A stretch of DNA of 64,000 nt from NCBI GenBank assembly GCA_006937955.1, contig SSNP01000019.1, positions 2,176,952-2,240,951 on the forward strand. Direction: 5' to 3'. A program made the translations under genes and the position numbers. The notes beneath the pieces are model-generated. The model was not told the DNA's origin and searched no databases. It saw only the letters and a list, made by a program, of their open reading frames with translations. This DNA is from Pachypanchax playfairii (taxonomy: Eukaryota; Chordata; Actinopteri; Cyprinodontiformes; Aplocheilidae). Position 1 is the first letter of the stretch. Every line of letters starts with the position of its first letter. Below are positions 26,301 to 38,300 of the stretch, piece after piece.

Positions 26301-29300
26301 GTAAACACGCGTGTAAAACAGATTAACTAATAACACACCCCAGTAGAATGAAACCCTACAGCTGTTCTTATTTACTTGTTAAATGACTGAAAGGGAACGA
26401 GTGTGATCCATCAATAACTGTCAGGAGCTTATTAAACTCAAATACACACATTACATGCACAATTACACATGTTTAATACAAGAACATAAAAACTTCTCTG
26501 AAAGTATATTTCTTGGAAATCATGTTACACTGACCCGCCTGGTTCAATTATTGATCATGATGCCTGACATTTGAAATTCATTGTTCCTTTTAATGTTCTT
26601 TAAAATGATTATTTATGCTTATTTTATCTGTCCAGGGGTTTGTTTCATTTTATCCTGTTATCCTCGATTTCAGCTCATAGTTAATTATCACATCTGATTT
26701 CGTGTCTGTGAATAATTCCTCAGTATTTGTACTTCCAGGCTTCAGTTCCTCCTCATCAGAAACACTTTATGTGCTCGTCCTTGGTGCTTTGTGCATCTCT
26801 CGTGCCAAGTTTTGTTTTCTCTCTTGTCATATTATGTTACGTTTATTTATTTGGCTCCTAAACTTCTTTTTTTGACTTCCTGCCTTGCAGCATTCTTGGA
26901 TTTGTTTAAAATAAAACTACTTTTTCTTCAGCCTCCAGACCCTTTCAGCATCCTACGTTCTGGTTCTTCACTACACAAACTCATGGCGTGAATCTTTTTC
27001 TTTAACAGAATTCTTTCTAAACATTTAGCTGGAACTTAATGCCTTTGCAATCCTTGCTCTAAAATTACTTTGCTTTTACTGTGTGCATAAGTATTTAATT
27101 GAGACAGTAGAGCCTTTAAACCTATCCTGATAAATATCTCTACCCTACAAACCCTGAATGATCTGTTTGACATACTCACATGCACTGAGTAGTCTAGATG
27201 AGACTTAACTGGAGACTCAGTGACTCACTCTAATTCAAATATGACCCACCAGGAAATTAATAACACCACTTTAAAGGCAGCTCATGAGATTTGTGCAGAT
27301 CATTTAGGTCAAAATCCAAAAGCTTGCTCACAGAGCTAAAAACATTTATCTAAAAGATGTGGGGTTTTTTTCTATATTAGAAAGGTATAAATCTGCTGAG
27401 AACATTCATTACAGAATACAGCAGAACTTTCTTTTCTTCTTTGGGACATTTTTAGTTCAGATGTGAAGGAGCCTTCAGTAAAAAGACACGCAAAGAAGTA
27501 CCAAAGCAAAATAAAAGGAAACATATGAACTCTCTTTTTCTATCACTATGGTCCTGATTCTGTCTCACCCACTCACATGCCTTCTTTCTCCAACCTCTCA
27601 TTTCTCACACTTTTTTTTTGTACAATTCTTGAGCTGAAAAAGTACTACACAGTATGCACAAGATGTATAAGTGAGTCAACTTTTGGACTTTTCTCAGTGG
27701 ATCAGGAGACTGTTATTGATAGATAACGTGAATAACCAGTATTACAATAACTTGTATCAAATGTAATCAGAATTAATCTCATTTTTTATCATAATTAAGA
27801 CGTCTTCTTCCGTTCACATGTATTCTCCCTCACATATATGACAGAGCTGGATCCCATAGCAGCAGAGCTTAAAGCCCCACCCAATCTGCGTCATCTGTTG
27901 TCTTGCCACTGTTGATTGGGATTCTCCCCCCCTCAAAGCTGAACTGCTATTGGTTGGTTTAATGTGTGTGCTTAAAGGCAGAACTTCACCATGGCAGCAA
28001 TACTAGGAAGACAAGCACTATTAGGTAGCCAGCTTCACACTCAGTTCAATTTCCTCTCTAATGTAGCTGAAATGAGAAGCTCTGCAACCCTTCCCCCAAC
28101 TACTTCCTTCCAATTTAACACATGGAGAAGACGTGCAGTATTCCTCTTGAGAGATGGAGTTTAAAACGGTATAGATCATACATGGTGAGCAGTCAGCAGA
28201 ATCCTTTGTTGGATTTTTCTTTATTTGAGTAAAGTCTAATGCAAATGATAATCAAGATAAAGACAATAGAATGAAATTTGATTTAAGTTTATGAAAGTTT
28301 AACTTTGAATATAATTGGCTCAAATCAGGTTTTACTTTGGCTTCATTTCTTGGCATTGTTTCATTCTACTTCTCTTTTTATTCCAAAACAAAGCTCATAG
28401 CAAAAAAAATATTCAAATAAAATGTAAAAAAAACAGATTTTAAAAAAAAGCTTGAAGCAGAATTCATTTAGCTACGTAATTTAAACTAACCTAGCCACAG
28501 GCATGAATTCACTGATATGGGAAATCTTTGCACACCACAGCACATCGTAAACTGTCTCAACTGAACAATAAATGCATTTTATCACTGTTATTAGCTAAAT
28601 AAAAATAGTGGCCTTGAATATGCCTTTTTAAATTATATTACTATATTATATTATTATATTTTATTAATTGATTGATTTAAAATTAATTTAAAATTTGAAA
28701 TATAATTGATTGATATTTGGCAGGTTTGCTAACAAGATGGCTAGCTAGTTGGCTAGCTAACCAATAGATTTACATTGACAGAGAGTGAAACATAGAGCCT
28801 GAATAAACAGATTTCTTTTATTTTTCCAGAATAAGAGTCTGTCATTTTTTAAATTATATTAAATATGAGCTTTTACTCTTTCTGTTCAGGTTTTCTTTTA
28901 CAAGCTTTTCTTTATTTAATTCCATTGTTTAAAGTCAAAATGTTTTACTCTATAAAACTTTATTATGGAAAGGTTATATTAAAACACAAGGGAAGAATCA
29001 AAGGAGAGAAATACTTCTTCTTGCTGCCTAAGTTTGCGATCAATATCTCATCAGCAGACACTACAAAACAAAACGTCCCACCATTATTAGATTTTGTTTA
29101 TTGTGTCTGTGCAACTTGCCATCAGTCTGAAGACTCTTAACATGAAGAACAATCATTAGTAATTTGACTATAGGAACCGTCTGTCAGCAGTGATTGTTTG
29201 TGCCCACATGCCCTCCGGACGCACATCCAACCAGCCTGTCAGTCTTCTGAGTGACGCCTGCCTCACAGTGGGGTGATGGCATTTGGGAAAAAGACGCACA

Positions 29301-32300
29301 GAGACATTTCTTGGCCAGCAACTGAATAATTCATAACCTTGCACATTTAATCAAAGACGAAGAGCCAGCTGCGACTGTCGAAGATGTCACAGCTTAGCCA
29401 GTTTATACAATCCTTGAACCTTTTGTTGACATAGAATTTATCAGAAAATGATGTTACTCTTTCATTAGGCTGAGGATGTTGTGTCTGACTGAGCATGAAA
29501 GTGCATTCATTCACTATATGCACAAACAATAGAACAAAAGCCCCTCAAGCAAAGCAATTTATTTTTTCTGTCTTAATCGTGTAATTTCATTTAAATGTGA
29601 CATTCTTTTTGTACACAGCAAGATTAAATCCCATCCAACAACAAGTGCAGAAAAAGTCCCACGGTTAGATACAATGAGACACTTACAGATGTGTAGAGGT
29701 AGCCCTCGCTGTTCATCGCCAAATAGAGTTTGGTCTGCACCCCTTGAATGGCCACCACTCGCAGGCCCACTGGTATGAGGTTGAACATGGCTGAAAAGAT
29801 GAGACAGCAGAAAAAAAGATAAATTAAAGCTCATTGCCTTTCAGAGAGACCCAAAATATCAAAAACACAAAATATCAGAAACTGAAAATAATTGTTGAAA
29901 TGATACAAAGCAGTTTAGATATGATAAAATTGCACTGATTAACAGTAAAATCACAATAATAATGCACATTTTTTACTGTTGAATCTTTAAACCCCATCCA
30001 CATTACTCCGAACGTTGTTAAAAAACTAGATTTTCCATTGTTTTAGTACTTCAAATACCCCACACTGATATTTTTTGTTAAGAAAAAATATTGCATTTTT
30101 GATGTAATTGTGTAGAAATAAGATACGCAACTTTTAAAAACAATGATGTTGCTGCCTTTTTTTTTACATGACCACCTTTACTTTGCGTCTAAACATCTAA
30201 AAGAACAATGGAGAGATTTTTACTTCTCCAAGTCTCACTTTATTCTGATCCTGAAAGGGTTAGTAACTCAGAAAAATTGTAAATGGCATCAAAGAAAAAT
30301 ATGAGTGTGGGGAAAATCTTCAGCCAGATTTTGATAAATCCTTAAAATTAAGATTCTCAACACCTAGCAGCACCGTATGGGGATTTTAAAAGTTTTGTTA
30401 GAATAATGTGGACAAAGATATTTCATAAGTGAAGAAGAAAATGTCAGTATTTTTAAATATCTGGGACAGTGTAATTTACTCAGACAGCAATCAAACGTCT
30501 AAATAAACAGAACTCACGGCAAAATGCACAAATTCATAAACCCATCCGTGATGAGTTGAATGTAGGTTGTGAAGCTTAAAGGCTTAGCAGCTGTTTAGTG
30601 AAGTATTTCTCTAACTAATTAATGTCAGTCTGCTCTGTTTGTATTTAATAAATGAACTCAAATTGAACCTACAGGCTGAATAAACAGATGTCCACCTGAG
30701 AGGCTGCATGAAGGGTTGTTTTCCCAATAAAACAAACTTTGTATTGTGGTGTGTGATTATTGTGGGATGTTACACCAAAAGTAAACAACAGCCAGAAGAT
30801 TGAATTTATATATATATGTTTATATATGGCATTACTAGCATCATTTTATTTTAATTAAAAGATAGTGATTTCCATGTAAAAGTGTCTCTGATGTTGTTTG
30901 TTTTGTTTTTCTTTGGTTCCCTCACTTAGTCTTAAAGAGGCCCTTCCATTAAAAACGTTTTTTCTGAGGTTTCTGTTGAATATTTTAGCTCCACAGGTGT
31001 TCTTACCTTCATAGTGGGTGTGAAAACAGGTCAACAACTTCTCTTTCAGTTTTAATCTCTCAAACTACGCAGGTGGTGATAACACCCGAGTTCTCCCGAG
31101 TCCGAACAACCTGTATCTGTTTCGTCACAACTCCTTTGTTCCCCTCAGTTGAAACCATGCCTAGCATGCTGCTAGCTAAAAGCTGTAGCATAAGACGTAA
31201 CAAACAGGAAGAGAGAATGTCTGATGTTGCCATGTGTAGTGGGGCAGGAAACAGCATACCTTGCTCTCATAGGCTGGTTTGTTAGCCAATCAGAGACCAG
31301 CAAATTCAAATAATGAATATTAAAGAACTGCTGCTCGAGGCCTGACGAAACCAGCCGAATTTTGACACAGAGATTGAAAGGTCTGTTAATCAGTGTTTCC
31401 TAACATTTTTTTTAGATAAAAAATGTTTCATATTACAGGTAAATACTTAAGAAGTAACCACAAAGTCATGAAATCTTTGTGAAATGGCCTCTTTAATGTT
31501 AGAAATGTTCTTAATTACCATGTGGATGTTCTTTTGTATCATTAAGTAAGAGTTCCGACTAAAAGTCACTGTGTTTGTAAATCCTTTGTTGGCAGTCGCA
31601 TCAGACTGTAATTTGTGTGACTATTTGTGTAAAACATCTGTATCTGCATCTGTAAACATCTGTATAAAACTGAAGCTACTTTGCTGTAGCTTTTAATATA
31701 AAACTGTGATTCATAACGGAGGTTGATATTAATCAAATTAAGTGACTTGTCTCTGAAAGCATGACTGTTGAAGACATTGTGATTGTTGTTGTCCAGAATT
31801 AGGAAGGAACATTTTTTTTGTGTTCATCTTCCCTTTGGTGAGTTTTAAATCAAGGCTCGGTAACACTCTGGAGCTACAGTATGTTATTATGACCGATCTT
31901 CAATGTAGTTATTTCTTATATAATTTAACCTGTCACCATGTAAACTCTAAATACTAATGTTATCTTGTTTGCATGTGCATCATCTGTTTTCTAATTAAAG
32001 AATAGTAAAATATATAGTTTAAATATTTGGCCCAATTCAAACCCTTCCTGTCATCTGTGTTTCTAATGCTCGCATCTTAATAAAGTATATATTATCTTAT
32101 CGTACCCAGTAAAGACTTGTAAATGATTTTTGCATGTAGTAAATCATTAGAAAAATCAACAAGACTGTGAAATTTTTAAAACATGGAATACACTATGTAA
32201 AACATAATGAATACAAAGTGTTTGAATGTAAATATCACAGTGAAAACCTTGAAAAATAGTTTTCTACTGTCTCTTGTCTTGTGAACAGACTCCAACTCCA

Positions 32301-35300
32301 ACATCTCAGGCTACAGCTGGTGACAGTAGTTCTTGATTTTCAATGCCCTCAGGAGGTTTGATCACTTCCTGCTCCACGATTTAAAGAGTGTGCCAGCAGT
32401 AATCGAACTCCCAAAAGGCAAGAAAAGAAATACCATTAGCAGCTGCATGACAAATTGATGGAATTCCATGTTGTCTGAAGGAAAATGCCAACAGACATAC
32501 TTTGAGACAAGAGCTACAGCAAATTGGATGGGATAGATCTAGCTGTGATGTCAAATAATGCAATAAACAATAATTAACCTCTCAGAAAACAAACAAGATT
32601 TAGTGAAATATTACAGACAGTTCAAAGTCAGTTTCTTATAAAGTACTAAAGCCTCATGCTAGTTGTTATTAAAGACTGAGTGTAGTAAACTGGACCCAGA
32701 AACATCATGAAACTAAAACAAACGCCCCCTAGTGGATGGCAGCAGAATAGGTTTTAAGTCCTATCCATTCATGTAAACATGTAGGACGTTTTTTACACAA
32801 AAAATTAAAGAATTCCTCATATCATATTCTAGATGTTAACATTGAGTTGTGAACATCTTACTGTGCTATTTTATGTTCAAATATTATTTTGTTTAACGCT
32901 ACGGGGACGCCGTCATCGTCGACGATGCCAGGGACCTTGTTGTGTTTAATCGAACATAGCTTCCGAACCATAAAAGATAGAAACTTACTTTTTTCCCCCT
33001 CTAAATCGGGAGAATCCAAGCTTTCAGACGGCCGTTCTGGCATCGCTCTAGCCCATTCACAAGGGATACAGTGTCGTGTCAAAGTCGGTGTTCCAATCAG
33101 AGCTTTTGTCTTTTGCGCATGACGCGCGGTTGTCAAATTTTTTTTTCTTATTCATTGATATTTAGTGTGGGTTTTTCTTGAATAAAGTGTGATATTCTAA
33201 TTTTCGCCTAATTTTTTTTTAAATTTTTTATTCTAATACTCTTTATTTCAAGCAAAGGAGCCTCATTTCCACAGCAGTTTATGATATTTCAATTCAAAAT
33301 AAAAAAAACAAGGTATAGGACATTATGGGGCATTGAAAGGTGGTGTTTTAGTAGCATTTAAACAAAAAAAAGTCAAAAGTTTATTTCTCCAAAAAAACCT
33401 TGGTCCCCAGAGGGTTAAATATGTTCACTTTTAAAAAAATACTTCTCTATTTGATGTTTAAAAAAACACCATTGTGTGCAGATAAGAGTGGGACTTGACC
33501 CCACAAGTTCAAAGCAGAAGCACTAATAAACATTCCTGCTAGAAGTTCAAGTAACAAATGACCCTTTGGATTTATTTGGTTAGATGATATTAGATATTCT
33601 TAAACTGTATTTACATTTAAGGTTTGATGGATTGATGTTTCCCTCTCTGAAACATTTTGGCATGTTGTTTTAGCAGTTTAAGTCTTTATAACTGCACCCA
33701 TATTGCTTCCGATCACGCATCTGAGTTCTGCCTTGATGGCTCTAATACGATGTGCACGTACACATCTGCACCTCCACTTTCTTTTAGAGGGATTACCAGC
33801 TATACTGATGGGAGATTTCCAAGTGGGGAAAACTCAATTACTTTCTGGCTCCTTGAAACACCTGAGTACGCTGAAGAGAATTACACGATAGCCACCCACA
33901 CACATGGACATTTCCTGGTGCACAAGCCTGAGGGGCAGCGTTCATGACTGTCTCCATTCCACCCACACAGACCGAGAAGTCATGACCAATTCAGTCTGAT
34001 GATCAACCCGAAGCTTTACAACAACAGACAGTCACATTTGCATTGTCATTCTGAGAGCAACGTTGTTTCAAATTAGAGCGAAATGACAAAGTTTTACAGC
34101 TAAAATAACAAACTTCTCTACTACCACGACCAAACAGCGAGAGGTTGTCAGCTGAACCAGCTGCAGCTGTAAAGATCAAATCCTTGCTTTTATCTGTCTG
34201 TGTGCATCTCAGTGTCTCGTGTGTGTGTGTGTGTGCCCACATTGAAGAAGGTCCTCTCCCACTATCACAAGACACCACGAGCTCCAAGAGGACTGCACTC
34301 TCCGTCACCATGGAGACAAGCGCACCCAGCGCCTAACAACGCTATTTTTGGAGCAGTGCAAAGAGCTTCACTCCTTCTTCTTTTCCTGTTCAGCAGCACT
34401 CTTTAATTTTCTTTTCACAAACTATTTTGGTTTGTGAAAAGGCAGTGCAGGCCAGTTATTATGTAACTCGACAGAAAAGTTTGTCCATGCTGATATAAAA
34501 GACAGCGGGGCTGGTGTGTCACATAAAGTTTAACTCTTTATGATGTTATGACACAATTTCTGCATCTTTAGTTTAACTTCTTCTCATGTTTGCACACTGT
34601 TATATTTAACATTTGTATGATTTTATTTAGAACAATAATCCCAAATACAGTTACAGATTGTTTGTCTATTTAGACGACATCCTATTTCAGAGGCTCCATA
34701 TGTGTTAACGGGACTACTCACTACTTCAAAACTGTTTAACTGCAATACATTTTTCTCAGTAATTCTATTTCAGACACATAGTCACTAATCACAAACTTAT
34801 GATGGTCATTGAACATTTTATTGTGAGGTGATTAAATTCTGTTGCACTGTTAGCACACAGAGATTCACTGTTGTTCTTCTTCTAATTTGCTCTTTAAACC
34901 ACCAAAAAACTGAAATCAGGTGGGTGTCGTGCTTATGATAAAGATCCATCAGTCCACAGTGTATATGAAGAATCCGTTTCTACATAGATGCAGTGTGTAG
35001 GAGAGGAAAAACGCAGTCGTGATCTGTGACTTTGATTCAATCAAATTAAAGCATTTGTCATTCTTAAAGAGGCCATTTCATACATATTTCAGGACTTTGT
35101 GGTTATTTCTTAAGTATTAACCAGTAATATGAAACATTTTAAATCTAAAAAACGTCAGGAACCACTGATTAACAGACCTTTCAATCTGTCTGCATTAAAA
35201 TTCGGATGGTTCCGGCTCCTTCCGTCAGGCTTCGGTAGAAGCTCGTTCATATTCATTATTCTCAGATTGGACTCTGATTGGCTAACAAACTAGCCTATGA

Positions 35301-38300
35301 GAGCAAGGTATACTATTTCCTGCCCCGCTGTGCATGGCAACGTCAGATGTTGTGTCTTCCTGTTTGCTACGTTATGCTACAGCTTTTAGCCAGCAGCATG
35401 CTAGGCGTGGTTTCAACTGCAGGAGCTGATGAATACTAATGAACAAAGGACGAAAACAGATAGAGGCCGTTCGGACTCGGGAGAACTCGGGTTTTATCGC
35501 CACCTGCGTAGTTTGAGAGATAAAAACTGAAAGAGAAGTTATTGACTTGTTTTCACCCACTATGAAGGTAAGAACACCTGTGGAGCTAAAATATTCAACA
35601 GAAACCTCAGAAAAAACGTTTTTAATGGAAGGGCCTCTTTAACACCATGTAAAACAGAGAAACTTTTGTTTTCCTCCTTTATGACCCACTGACCCATTTT
35701 GGATCCTAATAGTGAGAATCAGAAATGTAAAACAATAAACTGTTTCATTCAAACCGATGTGATTTAGTGTGAGGAGGTATTATATTTTACAGCTTATAAG
35801 TTGTAAGATGGTAAATAGCTGGTGCACGCTGGACTGTGACTGACATGAATAAGATGAGAAGCCCCCCTATACTTCTTGAGATAAAAGTGATGGACTCAAA
35901 CTTACTGTAACCACTGTCCTCCTCCTTTGTTCCATCGATGGTTCCATCTGCCTGCAACTGCAGGTGGAAACCTTGTCGACTGTACAGCTTCGTCACGATC
36001 CCCTTCAGCTGGGGCTCTGTGGAAACACAGACAGAGGAAGGACATGATTAAAACAAGCAGCAAATAATAATAATAATAAATAATACTTGATTAATCCTGC
36101 ATGGGGGAATTATCTTCTGTAGTCTTCATTTGTACAGCTTCTGTTTTACTGCTCACCATCATTTAAAGCATTGATTAATCCATATAAACATAATAGCTGT
36201 AGTTCTGACTGAGATGATCATATTTCACAACCCAAAATCACACTAAATGGATCTATTTATTCAGATTTGAATAAAACAACTGATATCTTGTGTGAATTAC
36301 AAATATATCCCTGATTAAATTTACTGTATGAAAAATGTTTAAAATGTGTTTCAATGTTGCTGCTTTGTTCATATAATCAATGAGTACTGATAGCTTTGTA
36401 CCTGTTTTATTATAATGAAACACAGGTAAGTAAAAAAAAGGTTCACTTTGGATAACTAAAACTAAAACAATAATAATAAAATAATCAGCAGTGACTCAGA
36501 GCACCAGGAGATTGATCTCTCTTTACACCCCTATTGTTGGATTTTTTGCATTTGACCTACGTACGCTGTCACATATGTTCATATTACATGATGAAACAAT
36601 ACAATATGTTGCCAAATATTTAAGACCACACCAAATACAGTGTGTTTAAAAAATCTGCACTAAACATCTCAATATTGTTTTCAAGCACAGAAACAACAGT
36701 GATCCCAAAACACTGTTAAAATACAAAAAGAGAAATGTATAACAGAGAGAAATGCAGCAAAAAAGAATGTAGAGCATGAGACCATGAAGATCAGCTCAGA
36801 GGATTCTCAGCAGAGGTGGTCAACATCACGTTGATTGTAATTTAACATGAAAACTTCTCCTCATAATGTCAAATCATCTGGTGATAATAATAAACTAGTG
36901 ACATGTTTACAGATGAGTATTCTTTTTTCCACTGTACATGTGTTTCATGACATTTTTAGTTGACTTAGTACTTTTATATTCCCCAAAACTGACAGTGTTG
37001 GGTTTGTTTTACTGTTTGATTTCTGTTACTACCATCAGACCAATAGGTTTTTATTTTAAATGTGCTTAATTGGATTCTATAGATGTTTAGCAGCAGTGCT
37101 GCACCACTTTAAGTAATTGATGTTGTGCATTAGCTCATTTGATAACAGGTAAGACGTGTTTTTAAAGAAGTATTTGTCTTTCCGAGGGTTAGGGTTGTAA
37201 AGTTGGAATTGAATTGTAATATTTTTATTTTCCCCTTTACTGTTATTGTGACACATAGCAGAAAATTTGATAAAGTTTACTGTCTATATATTACCCTCCT
37301 CTCAGCAAATTAAAAACCAACCATCCATGCTTAATCAGGCCGTCTAAAGCCTTCCACACTTCAATAAAATACCTGGAATCCTGTTCTGATGTAATCTGGC
37401 TGTTGTTATGAAAGAGCACACCAGCCAATTGTGTTGTAATAATCTTAATCTCACATGTTCCACCCCGTCAAGAGAAACATCCAGCTGTCTTTTTCCTGTT
37501 AGTGCTGGTCAGATTGGCTGTGTTACATCATCATAATGTCCAATAAGTGCTAAGTGCCTTCCATTATCTGGTTTCTGTCCCATTTGGAGTGTTTCTTCCA
37601 GTGGTTAACCGCACCTCTTACATGTCCTTTCATCTCACTCGCCCTTCCAGCACTGTCAATGATTATTTACACAAAAAAAAGTTTACACTGAGGATGGTGT
37701 AATCCTTCTGCTGTAAAACTTTGTGCACTAGCTTGAAAAAAGGTGACATGAGAGTGCACATAAAGCAGCGTGCTCATAAAAACAAAAACACATGAAAATA
37801 CAGCAAACAGACTTGTGTAAGATGTGAATTGTTTCTGAGCAGATTGTGGAAGTTGGAGGCAGACGACACTGAAGTAAACACAAACTGTAATTATGCTGTT
37901 AACATAAACAGGAACTCTAACCATCAAGTAGACGAGGATGTAAAACAACTGAAATTAAACTGGTGGGATGAAAAACTTGCTGAGAAATAGTTAGGTCCAC
38001 AGAGACTATCAACCAGCTTCTTGAAGAATATGCGCCACAGGCCTGACAACAACTAATGGCAGGTGTTTACAAGTCAACAATCTTCTGCTTTTCTTGGCAG
38101 TAAATATGTAAATAGATCCAATTTTATATAAAACAAGTACAATGTAAAGGATTTATCCTTTTGATTAAATGTAAACTGTTAAATATAAAAGGTATCCACA
38201 ACTTTTTAGTAGTGTCTGATAAGATTGGACAACAGACCTGGTCGTCTTCTTCGTCTCTTCTTTGAACCAAAGAGTTTGACCCGTGAGAAAACGTTCAGTC

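Larger units (their letters stand above)
29791..35905 (-). other. fgf13 intron 2
   Basis: 6.1-kb intron holding three TTAA-bounded MITEs (30932, 32893 and 35064), a CTCF-like motif at 32723 and a TG-rich stretch at 34216-34236. No exon recognised. Confidence 0.85.

Noticed and set aside
26775..26800. Possible second RE1 site around TCCTTGGTGCTTTG
   Set aside because: Four mismatches to the 17-bp consensus.
22338..29686. Intronic miR-504 expected from mammalian FGF13
   Set aside because: No match to the mature sequence seen by eye in this or other introns.
32858..33136. Overlapping open frames of 77 and 92 codons
   Set aside because: They lie inside a TTAA-bounded MITE on both strands and resemble no transposase.
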